7,670 nucleotides of DNA from DATJOJ01 sp035507035 (GCA_035507035.1 DATJOJ010000072.1:1-7670), one strand, 5' to 3'; shown: positions 1-5,663, numbered from the stretch's first letter. Translations and numbers: made by a program. Notes: generated by a model not told the origin, from the sequence alone.

Positions 1-610
1 TAACTACGACGTCGAAGATTTCTTCGCCGCGGTCTCTGCCGGCAATTTCCCGGCGGTGAGCTTCCTCAAGGCGATCGCAATTCAAGACGCTCACCCAGGG
101 AATTCCGATCCTCTCGATGAACAAAGATTTGTGGTTCGCGTGGCCAACTTCCTGCAGGCGCAGCCCGAGTGGGCGAACACCGCGCTGGTAGTTCTGTACG
201 ATGATTCCGACGGCTGGTACGATCATCAACTCGGCCAGATCGTCAATTCGTCAAAGAGCGCGGCTGATGCCCTGACCGGGCCGGGAAGCTGCGGCACGGG
301 CGTGACTGCTCTGCCTGGCATCACGTCTGCACATGCTCAGGGACGGTGCGGCTATGGTCCACGCCAGCCCTTGCTCGTGATCTCTCCCTGGGCGAAGCAT
401 AACTTCGTCGACAACACCGTTACCGACCAGACTTCGGTGATTCGGTTTATCGAAGACAACTGGCTTGGTGGTCAGCGAATCGGGAATGGATCCTTTGACA
501 CCATCGCGAACTCGATCAGCTCAATGTTCGATTTCCACCAAGTTGTCAGCAACGATCTGCTCATTCTCAACGAAAACACAGGTGAACCAGTCAATACCGG
601 GAACTGGTAA
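1..610 (+). CDS. Secreted phosphoesterase (phospholipase C / acid phosphatase family), C-terminal part
   Basis: The reading frame is open from the left edge (first full codon at 2) to a TAA at 608-610, giving 202 visible residues; the start lies outside the window. It matches the C-terminal half of the PF04185-type phosphoesterases, which hydrolyse phospholipids or phosphomonoesters outside the cytoplasm. Visible hallmarks in order are HPGNSDP (visible residues 31-37), YDDSDGWYDH (66-75, acidic and His residues of the metal-binding active site), a Cys pair (97 and 116) in GSCG and GRCGYG that could form a disulfide, GPRQPLLVISPWAK (119-132) and a TDQTSVIRFIEDNW segment (141-154). These occur in the family's normal order, so the visible part appears intact. 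The signal peptide and first catalytic motifs cannot be seen. The substrate (phospholipid or phosphomonoester) cannot be decided from this part. No hairpin terminator follows, and the next gene starts 91 nt downstream on the same strand. Confidence 0.9.
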   Translation, partial: NYDVEDFFAAVSAGNFPAVSFLKAIAIQDAHPGNSDPLDEQRFVVRVANFLQAQPEWANTALVVLYDDSDGWYDHQLGQIVNSSKSAADALTGPGSCGTGVTALPGITSAHAQGRCGYGPRQPLLVISPWAKHNFVDNTVTDQTSVIRFIEDNWLGGQRIGNGSFDTIANSISSMFDFHQVVSNDLLILNENTGEPVNTGNW

Positions 611-672
611 CTTCAGAAATTGAGAACAGCGATCGTTTAGAATTAGGCCGAAACACGGCAAGGCGTGGCGGG

Positions 673-678
673 TACAAT
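673..678 (+). promoter_or_regulatory. Candidate -10 box (TACAAT) for the multicopper oxidase gene
   Basis: TACAAT lies 23 nt upstream of the ATG at 702 and would give a 5' leader of about 17 nt. No convincing -35 hexamer sits 16-18 nt upstream. A 6-bp inverted repeat (GGCAAG 657-662, CTTGCC 690-695) brackets it. The call rests on the hexamer and its position only. A similar GTACAAT occurs before the penicillin-binding protein gene at 5492-5498. Confidence 0.3.
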
Positions 679-701
679 CCTGGCTACGTCTTGCCATTAT
701 T

Positions 702-2348
702 ATGTGTCCTCAAGAAAAAGATTTGATCACGCGTCGAAAGTTCCTACACCATTCGGGTTGCTTTGCTGCCAGCCTGGCCGCGGGCGCAAGACCGATATTG
801 GGTTCGGTATCGCATTCAGCCCCTCTGATGGCGGCCGCACTCGATGTCAACACACTCGCGAAATTTGTCGATCCGCTGCCCCTTCCCGCCGTCGCGAGAC
901 CGCAGGGCCGCAAACCGAGCCCTACAGATCCGAAGCTAAGCGTGCCCTTTTACCGAATCCAAGCAGAGGCAATGGAGAGCAAAGTTCACCGCGACCTTCC
1001 CGCTACCAGATTCTGGAGCTTCGGATCTTCTGTTCCTGGTCCAACCTTAGAGACTCGGGGTGGTGAGCCCTTGCTGATTGAGTGGGTGAACGCGCTGCCC
1101 AGCGCACATTTTTTGCCGATCGACCATACCATTCACGGAGCAGAACCGGATAAGGCAGCGGTGCGAACCGTCGTGCATCTGCATGGAGCAAGAACGGGGC
1201 CGGAGAGCGACGGCTATCCCGAAGACTGGATTCTGCCCGGCAAATCTTCGCTCTACTACTACCCGAATCAGCAAGACGCGGCGATGCTCTGGTACCACGA
1301 TCACGCGTTGGGCATCAATCGCCTCAATGTCTATGCTGGTTTGCTGGGCGCGTTCTTTATTCGAGATAGCGCGGAAGACGCATTGCATCTGCCGCGCGGC
1401 CAATATGAATTGCCGCTCATTCTGTTCGACCGATGGCTTACGCGACAAGCGCAGCTCCTTTATCCGGTTTCTCCAGATCCGCAATCGCCCTGGGTTCCGG
1501 AGGTGTTTGGCAACGCGATTCTTGTCAACGGAAAGCTATTTCCCTATCTCGAAGTTGAGCCGCGGAAGTACCGCTTTCGCCTGCTGAACGGATCGAATGC
1601 CCGCATTTTCCACTTAGCGCTGACCCATGAGGATTCCGCTGAGAATCTGATTTTTCACCAGGTCGGCACGGATCAGGGATTACTACCTGCGCCTGTGCCG
1701 CTCGCCCGGCTCGACATCGCGCCCGCGGAACGCGCCGATCTCATCGTAGATTTTGCGGAGCATCGAGGCGCGCAGTTGATCTTGAAGAGCGATGCGTTTG
1801 TCGTGATGCAGTTCCGGGTGTCGTCCACAAAAGTGACCGATACGAGTTCCCTGCCGTCCACGTTACGGCCTGTAGCCAAAATTCCGGAATCGCAAGCCGT
1901 GCAGACGCGATTGCTGACCTTAGATGAGTACGTGAACAAACAGGGAAACTCGGCGATGCTGCTTCTGAATGCAACGCACTGGAAGGCGCCCATTACTGAA
2001 AAGCCGGTGCTGGGCTCGACAGAAATCTGGACTCTGATCAACCCCACCAATGACACGCACCCTATCCATCTACACCTGGTGCGCTTTCAAATTCTCGATC
2101 GGCAGACTTACGAGCCATGGCTCTTCCAGACCAAGAGGCAATTGCATTTTCTTGGACCACCCGAGCCTCCCGAGCCGAATGAAGCCGGATGGAAGGATAC
2201 GGTGCAAGCGCATTCGCGAATGGTGACACGCATCATTGTGCCATTCGAAGGCTTTGCAGGCCGCTACGTGTGGCACTGCCACATTCTCGAGCACGAAGAC
2301 AACGAAATGATGCGCCCCTATGAAGTTGTCCGGCCAACCTCCGGATGA
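702..2348 (+). CDS. Tat-exported multicopper oxidase, CotA/laccase-like
   Basis: This 548-residue protein should oxidise phenolic, metal or bilirubin-like substrates while reducing O2 to water, in the periplasm or at the cell surface. An N-terminal twin-arginine motif (TRRKFL, residues 10-15) precedes a short Ala-rich stretch, so Tat export of the folded protein is likely. All copper motifs are present: HLHG (159-162), WYHDH (197-201), HPIHLH (453-458) and HCHILEH (525-531). Cys526 is the type 1 ligand, and Met536, ten residues later, matches the axial Met of CotA. The C-terminal stretch with GWKDTVQAH and GRYVWHCHILEHEDNEMM is close in style to Bacillus CotA (513 aa), so length is normal. 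There is no Met-rich insert as in CueO, which argues against a dedicated cuprous oxidase. ATG 702 has no Shine-Dalgarno; TTG at 723, three codons before the RR pair, is an alternative. No copper-sensing or copper-transport gene is adjacent, so the physiological substrate is unknown. Confidence 0.93.
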   Translation: MCPQEKDLITRRKFLHHSGCFAASLAAGARPILGSVSHSAPLMAAALDVNTLAKFVDPLPLPAVARPQGRKPSPTDPKLSVPFYRIQAEAMESKVHRDLPATRFWSFGSSVPGPTLETRGGEPLLIEWVNALPSAHFLPIDHTIHGAEPDKAAVRTVVHLHGARTGPESDGYPEDWILPGKSSLYYYPNQQDAAMLWYHDHALGINRLNVYAGLLGAFFIRDSAEDALHLPRGQYELPLILFDRWLTRQAQLLYPVSPDPQSPWVPEVFGNAILVNGKLFPYLEVEPRKYRFRLLNGSNARIFHLALTHEDSAENLIFHQVGTDQGLLPAPVPLARLDIAPAERADLIVDFAEHRGAQLILKSDAFVVMQFRVSSTKVTDTSSLPSTLRPVAKIPESQAVQTRLLTLDEYVNKQGNSAMLLLNATHWKAPITEKPVLGSTEIWTLINPTNDTHPIHLHLVRFQILDRQTYEPWLFQTKRQLHFLGPPEPPEPNEAGWKDTVQAHSRMVTRIIVPFEGFAGRYVWHCHILEHEDNEMMRPYEVVRPTSG

Positions 2349-2423
2349 GAACGTCCCCCTTTTACTTTGCCGCATGAACTGAGCCTCGTTTGCCCCTTGC
2401 CGTGGTGGCCTTTTGCCGTCCCT

Positions 2424-2444
2424 GCGACTGTTCGCACCAGTCGC
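2424..2444. repeat. Perfect 7-bp inverted repeat upstream of the zinc-ribbon gene
   Basis: GCGACTG (2424-2430) and CAGTCGC (2438-2444) are perfectly complementary around a 7-nt loop. No T-run follows on either strand, so it is not a normal intrinsic terminator. It lies 28 nt upstream of the TATAAT box at 2473, where a regulator could bind. It could instead be the 3' stem-loop of the oxidase transcript, whose stop is 75 nt away, or chance. Confidence 0.4.
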
Positions 2445-2472
2445 CCATTCGGCGCCCGTGGTTCACAATCCA

Positions 2473-2478
2473 TATAAT
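2473..2478 (+). promoter_or_regulatory. Consensus -10 box (TATAAT), possible leaderless start
   Basis: A perfect TATAAT ends 6 nt before the ATG at 2485. Transcription normally starts about 6-8 nt after the -10 box, which places the start on or next to the A of the ATG. No clear -35 hexamer is found at the usual distance (2449-2455 is GC-rich). The hexamer and spacing are seen directly; leaderless transcription is inferred. Confidence 0.45.
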
Positions 2479-2484
2479 TGAGAT

Positions 2485-2697
2485 ATGAAATTTCCGGTGA
2501 AAAAGTGCGTGGTTTGCGGAGAGGAATTCGAATTGAAGCCAGGAAAACCTGGCTTTGCCAATCGCTGTCCTTCATGCAGCGAGGACGATTCGGCGGATTC
2601 AGGTTCGAAATCCGGAGATCAATGGAAGACTGACAAAGGCGCGAATGCCGCCCGCCGCGAAGCTATGCGCAATCTGCTGTATCGCAAGGATAGCTAG
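2485..2697 (+). CDS. Small zinc-ribbon protein of unknown function
   Basis: The protein is 70 residues. Two CxxC knuckles, CVVC (residues 8-11) and CPSC (28-31), are 16 residues apart and flank a short basic and Gly/Pro-rich turn, the layout of a single zinc ribbon that binds one Zn(II). The rest is polar: an Asp/Ser-rich linker (32-45) and a basic tail with alternating Arg, Ala and Asn that may form a helix (about 52-67). There is no signal peptide, so it should be cytoplasmic. I do not recognise a named family; nucleic-acid or protein binding is typical of such ribbons but unproven here. The start fits because the CxxC pair follows closely and the upstream TATAAT is adjacent, although no Shine-Dalgarno lies at normal spacing. 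It stands alone, convergent with the lipoprotein gene on the other strand. Paired cysteines make a chance ORF unlikely. Confidence 0.75.
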   Translation: MKFPVKKCVVCGEEFELKPGKPGFANRCPSCSEDDSADSGSKSGDQWKTDKGANAARREAMRNLLYRKDS

Positions 2698-2720
2698 CTC
2701 GCTATTTGGTTCGAGCTTGC
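2693..2720 (+). other. Stem-loop overlapping the stop codon of the zinc-ribbon gene
   Basis: AGCTCG (2696-2701) pairs perfectly with CGAGCT (2712-2717) around a 10-nt loop, and two further G-C pairs follow past one mismatch (2693-2694 with 2719-2720). The TAG stop at 2695-2697 lies in the left arm. The bases after it are not T-rich, so it is a weak candidate for a 3'-end structure and not a standard terminator. Confidence 0.3.
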
Positions 2721-2784
2721 GACCCCAGTTCGGAAGTTAGCTGCTGTTGCGCGAGTAGGTTTCCTGTCATTCTGGCACACGGCC

Positions 2785-2818
2785 CCAAAAGCAAATGCAG
2801 CCCGCGGAGAGGCTGCAT
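2785..2818 (-). terminator. Intrinsic terminator of the Ig-like lipoprotein gene
   Basis: ATGCAGCC (2795-2802) and GGCTGCAT (2811-2818) form a perfect 8-bp stem with an 8-nt loop. Read on the minus strand, the stem is followed by TTTGCTTTT (complement of 2786-2794), a T-rich tail. It begins 45 nt past the minus-strand stop codon at 2864-2866. There is no T-run on the plus side, so it should work only for the minus-strand gene. Confidence 0.75.
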
Positions 2819-2863
2819 CTGCAGCTGGCAATCGGCCAAACGAGAACGAGCTGCGGGCGAGTA

Positions 2864-3388
2864 CTAATTGCTGCTGCTGGAAGGCCCGCATTGGCCCTCG
2901 GCGATGCTCTGGGTGCTGGCCGCCGACGCTACCGGAATATAGACCGGCTGAGACTGCATGCCCTTGTAGGTCGCGATGATCTGATACCAGCCGGTAAAGG
3001 CCCAGGCTGCCGAGCCGGTGCCTGAAGTATTGACGTCGTACCAGGTGCAAATGCCGGGCTCGGTCGCTGTGACCATGCCCGTGGCGTTGACCGCTACTCC
3101 CTGAGGAGGAGTGGGCAGCGCTAGTCCATTGTCGTCGACGCCCTGAGCCGTAACCGCAAACGTCGACCAGTTGGTTTCATCGACCTGTTTGCCACTGGTG
3201 TAGTGAGTGAGTACCTGCAGTTGTAACGTTCCGCCGAGTCCAGCTAGATTAACTGTACCGGTCGTGGCGCTGCCGGTCGTGTTCAACACGGCAAGAGAAA
3301 CCGAGGCAACTTTGTCGGACGTACCGCAACTGGTCGAAAGCATCGTTACGGCCGCGAGAAACATGGCCAAAATTGATGTGCGTTTCAC
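2864..3388 (-). CDS. Small lipoprotein with a bacterial Ig-like (BIG2-type) domain
   Basis: With the GTG start at 3388 the protein has 174 residues. It opens with a lipoprotein signal: basic MKRT, a hydrophobic core (residues 6-17) and LSTSC with Cys21 as the lipidated residue. The mature part, about 154 residues, is Gly/Thr/Val-rich and beta-type. Its stretch GTLQLQVLTHYTSGK, then TNWSTF, then GVAVNATGMVTATEPGICTW matches the strand and turn pattern of bacterial Ig-like repeats. Cys114 and Cys167 could form a disulfide. The tail is Ser-rich. Such proteins usually sit on the outer membrane or cell surface; a specific role cannot be given. GTG is preferred over the upstream TTG at 3415 because GGAGG lies 10 nt before it and because it yields a clean short signal peptide, whereas the longer form adds nine polar residues with no ribosome site. 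It stands alone, with a terminator downstream. Confidence 0.8.
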   Translation of the reverse strand: MKRTSILAMFLAAVTMLSTSCGTSDKVASVSLAVLNTTGSATTGTVNLAGLGGTLQLQVLTHYTSGKQVDETNWSTFAVTAQGVDDNGLALPTPPQGVAVNATGMVTATEPGICTWYDVNTSGTGSAAWAFTGWYQIIATYKGMQSQPVYIPVASAASTQSIAEGQCGPSSSSN

Positions 3389-3398
3389 AGGGAAAGAT

Positions 3399-3403
3399 CC
3401 TCC
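3399..3403 (-). promoter_or_regulatory. Ribosome binding site that decides the GTG start
   Basis: The minus strand reads GGAGG here (CCTCC on plus), separated by 10 nt from the GTG at 3388-3386. The spacing is slightly long. The upstream in-frame TTG at 3415 has no such site, so this motif favours the shorter protein. Confidence 0.6.
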
Positions 3404-3461
3404 GCGAGATTTCAATTCGCATGTTGGCAGTTAGAAATTTCCGAGGCAAGGGAAATGTGTG

Positions 3462-3525
3462 GTTACCAGCGAAACCAACGTTCACGTCCGATGGTCACTG
3501 CGCATCGGGACCAGCAATTGGTAAC
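3462..3525. repeat. Nested inverted repeats
   Basis: An outer 7-bp perfect inverted repeat, GTTACCA (3462-3468) and TGGTAAC (3519-3525), encloses an inner 6-bp one, CCGATG (3488-3493) and CATCGG (3503-3508), with a 9-nt loop. They sit about 75-140 nt upstream of the minus-strand GTG. They could be regulator sites or part of a folded leader; each arm alone is short enough to be chance. Confidence 0.3.
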
Positions 3526-3552
3526 AAGCATCTATGATCACAGGGAGATATC

Positions 3553-3651
3553 ATGAAAAGCCGCGTGAATGCTGCACAAAATGAAGGTCCGCAAATTCAT
3601 CGGGGGACAGAAGAAAGTAAGTTCGAGGAGCAAAGTTACTCTCGGATATAA
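3553..3651 (+). CDS. Possible small ORF (32 aa), unrecognised
   Basis: An ATG at 3553 is preceded by AGGGAG (3542-3547) with 5-nt spacing, a good ribosome site. It opens a 32-codon frame ending at TAA 3649-3651. The product starts MKSRVNAAQN, is charged and Gln/Glu-rich, has no signal or membrane segment, and resembles nothing I know. The only support is the ribosome site and spacing. Codon use is not clearly gene-like, and an overlapping frame from 3569 is also open. It may be a real short peptide, a leader peptide or noise. Confidence 0.2.
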   Translation: MKSRVNAAQNEGPQIHRGTEESKFEEQSYSRI

Positions 3652-3843
3652 GAAATGGAATGAAACATGCGCAAGGGCGTCGAGGCACAAAGTCGGTCTC
3701 CCGGCAGTCTCAATGGCGGCAGAGCCACGCAACAAAAATCGTACGGCCCGTTCAGTTTTCATTCGACGACGTTAGCGGAAGTTTCGCCCTTCCTTTCCAC
3801 AATTCAATCTAGTTGGCCCTTGTCCCGCGTTGAAGACGCTGGT

Positions 3844-3873
3844 CTGTTATCACGCCCGTTCTGTTGTCACGCC
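3844..3873. repeat. 13-nt direct repeat pair (CTGTTRTCACGCC)
   Basis: CTGTTATCACGCC (3844-3856) and CTGTTGTCACGCC (3861-3873) differ at one base and start 17 nt apart. The same ATCACG or TCACG core recurs at 3954 and 3976 and, inverted, at 3984-3991. The set resembles a multi-site regulator binding region upstream of the propeller lipoprotein. Confidence 0.4.
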
Positions 3874-3948
3874 GCTTGGAGGGCGAATCGTACTCGCCAA
3901 AAATCGAAAAGCACTTTCCTCTCTTCCGGGCCAATGACATTCGTAACC

Positions 3949-3977
3949 TTGTAATCACGTTACTGCACACCTACGAT
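3949..3977 (+). promoter_or_regulatory. Candidate sigma70-type promoter of the propeller lipoprotein
   Basis: TTGTAA (3949-3954, 4 of 6 to the -35 consensus) and TACGAT (3972-3977, 4 of 6 to the -10 consensus) are separated by exactly 17 nt. Transcription would begin near 3984, leaving a leader of about 108 nt before the ATG at 4092. Two identical ATCACGTT copies (3954-3961 and 3976-3983, 22 nt apart) overlap the ends of both hexamers, so a protein bound there could compete with RNA polymerase. Confidence 0.35.
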
Positions 3978-3990
3978 CACGTTGGCGTGA
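3977..3990. promoter_or_regulatory. TCACG-TTGG-CGTGA inverted repeat, operator-like
   Basis: TCACG (3977-3981) and CGTGA (3986-3990) form a perfect 5-bp dyad with a 4-nt spacer. It begins at the last base of the candidate -10 hexamer and covers the predicted transcription start. Related half-sites lie upstream at 3849, 3866 and 3954. Position and repetition suggest an operator, but no cognate regulator gene lies in the window. Confidence 0.3.
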
Positions 3991-4080
3991 CTCGTGTTTT
4001 TGACGCGCTTTATGCGATTTGATGGGCGGCGTTTTCGGAGCATGAGAGTCCCCAAGTCCGAAACTGCAAGATTTGGTGTT

Positions 4081-4085
4081 GGAGG
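4081..4085 (+). promoter_or_regulatory. Ribosome binding site of the propeller lipoprotein
   Basis: A full GGAGG lies 6 nt before the ATG at 4092. This is the strongest ribosome site in the window and fixes the start, which also gives a well-formed lipoprotein signal peptide. Confidence 0.75.
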
Positions 4086-4091
4086 CAGTTC

Positions 4092-5414
4092 ATGAAGAGT
4101 TTGCTGCGATGGCTGGTCGGAATATTCATCCTGCTAGGAACACTGCTGCTTTCCAACTGCAGCCCGTATGGCTGCCGGGTGACTTTCGGAAGCTCAACGT
4201 GCAATGGGTCCGGTAGTTCCAGTTTCGGCGGCAGTGGAGGCGGCGGTAGTAGCGGCGGGGGCGGGGGCGGTGCAACTCCCACAGCCTTTGCCTATGCGGT
4301 CGATCAGTCCGGCACTATTGACGGCTATGTTTTGAGCGATAGCGCGAGCACTTTCGGCGCCATCTCGAACTTCACGGCCCCGACGATCGCGGCCAATAGC
4401 GGCGGCGTAGGTATGGTCGTTGCGCAAGAGCAATACCTCTACGCGGGGCTAGGGGATTCAGGTGGGATACTTTACGGATGGACCATTAGTGCGAGCGGAA
4501 GCCTGTCACCAATCAGCGGAACTCCAGCGGCAGCGCCATTTCTGGCAGATTTTGGCACCGGGGTCAGCCAGTCCGAGATGATTGTCAACCCCGCCGGAAC
4601 GCTTCTGTTTATTTCCGATACGCTGCAGAGCTTGATTTACGTTTTCCAGATTGGCACCGGCGGTGCCCTGACTGCTGTGACGGGGTCGCCCTTCAGCCTT
4701 CCGGTCGGTTTCCAGCCTATGAATCTTACGACCGACGGGTTGGGGAATTACCTCTATGTCGTCAATGGCAACTTCAGTACCCACCAGGGTTCCGCAATTG
4801 CAGCCTTCGTGATTGGCACCGGCAGCAATTTAGGCGTACTCACACCCATAAACAACGGCGTCCCCTTTTCTGGTGTTGGCTACAACATGTGGCAGGTAAA
4901 GGGAGAGCCCACCGGGCAATTTTTGATCGGGACGACTGGAAGTACCGCCTACGACGGCGTGACGGACGACCCCAATCTCTACGTCTTTACTATTTCTCAA
5001 TCGAGCACAAATCCAGGAGCGATCACGTTGCTCGGAAAAACCGCGACGCAGTACTCTCCTTATAGCATCGCGGTCCAGTCCAACACCGGCGGAAATCTGA
5101 TTTACTCGCTCAGCTTCAACGATACCGCTACAGCCTTCAATCCCATCGAAGGATTCTCGATTTCGAGCGCGGGAGCGCTTACTGCCGACGCGAACTCGCC
5201 ATTCAGCAATGGAATCGGGGAGGGGTCCTGGGGCCAATTCGACCAGAGCGGTTCGCTGCTGTTCGTTTATGCCAGCTATCTGAACTCAAGCACAAACACT
5301 GTCATCACCCAGCTGTCCCCCCTCAATGTAGGATCGGGAGGTGCGCTCACGCAGCCGATCACGACTGGCACTCTGGCGAACCCGGGATTCTGGGTGGTCA
5401 CGGACCCGCAGTAA
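4092..5414 (+). CDS. Beta-propeller (YVTN / lactonase-like) lipoprotein
   Basis: This 440-residue protein starts with MKSLLRW, a hydrophobic core (residues 8-20) and LLLSNC, giving Cys23 as the probable lipidated residue; Asn at -1 is unusual, since Gly, Ala or Ser is normal. Cys28 and Cys37 follow closely, then a flexible Gly/Ser linker (about 38-60). From about residue 64 to the end the sequence has repeated beta-propeller blades. Recurrent units have the form 'Y/G-x-F/W-x-I-x-x-x-G-x-L-x-x-x-x-x-x-P-F', for example near residues 129, 183, 238 and 354. They alternate with 'x-G-x-x-L/Y-L/F-Y/F-V' strands, as in the 7-bladed lactonase / YVTN family. Enzymatic members open lactone rings, but many such lipoproteins in this phylum have no tested activity, so catalysis is not claimed. 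It should be anchored on the outer membrane or cell surface. A terminator follows directly, and it appears to be a single-gene transcript. Confidence 0.85.
   Translation: MKSLLRWLVGIFILLGTLLLSNCSPYGCRVTFGSSTCNGSGSSSFGGSGGGGSSGGGGGGATPTAFAYAVDQSGTIDGYVLSDSASTFGAISNFTAPTIAANSGGVGMVVAQEQYLYAGLGDSGGILYGWTISASGSLSPISGTPAAAPFLADFGTGVSQSEMIVNPAGTLLFISDTLQSLIYVFQIGTGGALTAVTGSPFSLPVGFQPMNLTTDGLGNYLYVVNGNFSTHQGSAIAAFVIGTGSNLGVLTPINNGVPFSGVGYNMWQVKGEPTGQFLIGTTGSTAYDGVTDDPNLYVFTISQSSTNPGAITLLGKTATQYSPYSIAVQSNTGGNLIYSLSFNDTATAFNPIEGFSISSAGALTADANSPFSNGIGEGSWGQFDQSGSLLFVYASYLNSSTNTVITQLSPLNVGSGGALTQPITTGTLANPGFWVVTDPQ
4227..4271 (+). repeat. Gly/Ser low-complexity linker
   Basis: GGC/GGT/GGG codons with a few Ser codons encode residues 46-60 (FGGSGGGGSSGGGGGG-type). 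It joins the Cys-rich lipidated head to the propeller. The tract is slippage-prone DNA and may vary in length between related strains. Confidence 0.7.
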
Positions 5415-5447
5415 ACTCGAGCGATTTAATATGTTGATTTTCTTGGG

Positions 5448-5474
5448 GACCCGCATGCACTGCGGGTCTCTTTT
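5448..5474 (+). terminator. Intrinsic terminator after the propeller lipoprotein
   Basis: GACCCGCA (5448-5455) and TGCGGGTC (5461-5468) form a perfect 8-bp, mostly G-C stem with a 5-nt loop. It is followed by TCTTTTC, a short T-rich tail. It begins 33 nt after the stop codon at 5412-5414 and should isolate the lipoprotein from the penicillin-binding protein gene. Confidence 0.8.
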
Positions 5475-5492
5475 CGTCTGGGGGGCGGAGCG

Positions 5493-5498
5493 TACAAT
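5493..5498 (+). promoter_or_regulatory. Candidate -10 box (TACAAT) upstream of the penicillin-binding protein gene
   Basis: TACAAT lies just after the terminator and 165 nt before the GTG at 5664; no good -35 hexamer is seen at 16-18 nt. The leader would be about 160 nt long and includes a small CCGC-GAAA-GCGG tetraloop hairpin (5525-5536). I see no gene in 5475-5663: the open frame crossing it has no family resemblance. Confidence 0.25.
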
Positions 5499-5663
5499 AA
5501 CCTTGTTTAGGATCGAGCAAAAGCCCGCGAAAGCGGATTTGTCATTGCGTTCAACTCCTGAGGTCAAACCTTTTGGCGTGTTGCTACGTCTGAGAAAGAA
5601 TGGAAACAAACCGGCTTCTCGGAAGGCTTTGGGAGTGAACCTGGGGAATATTAACAGGACCTT

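Larger units (their letters stand above)
3416..4091. other. Long divergent intergenic region
   Basis: This stretch lies between the minus-strand Ig-like lipoprotein and the plus-strand propeller lipoprotein and should hold the promoters of both. It contains nested inverted repeats (3462-3525), a weakly supported small ORF (3553-3651), a pair of 13-nt near-identical direct repeats (3844-3873) and a TCACG motif cluster with a candidate promoter (3949-3991). Open frames across 3538-3954 overlap in several registers, show no family resemblance and are broken by stops, so most of it looks non-coding. No mobile-element ends or RNA genes were recognised. Confidence 0.6.

Noticed and set aside
732..776. 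Possible Tat lipoprotein lipobox at SGC (Cys20) of the multicopper oxidase
   Set aside because: His at -3 and -4 is not a lipobox, and the Cys lies at the start of the hydrophobic stretch instead of after it. A normal Tat signal fits better.
2795..2818. Terminator hairpin acting for the plus-strand zinc-ribbon gene
   Set aside because: On the plus strand the stem is followed by CTGCAGCTGG with no T-run. The T-rich tail exists only on the minus strand.
3389..3415. TTG start at 3415 for the Ig-like lipoprotein
   Set aside because: It adds nine polar residues before the signal peptide and lacks a ribosome site. The GGAGG motif falls inside this extension and serves the GTG at 3388.
3660..3812. 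50-codon frame starting ATG 3660
   Set aside because: No Shine-Dalgarno at useful spacing and a basic low-complexity start. The overlap with two other open frames gives no reason to prefer it.
3667..3954. 95-codon plus-strand open frame in the divergent region
   Set aside because: No ribosome site, no family resemblance, overlapping open frames in other registers, and stops at 3649-3651 and 3661-3663 in the same frame just upstream. Nothing identifies it as a pseudogene remnant either.
4000..4028. TTGACG at 4000-4005 as a -35 box closer to the propeller gene
   Set aside because: The hexamer is good, but the position 17 nt downstream is TGGGCG, with no usable -10 box at 16-18 nt.
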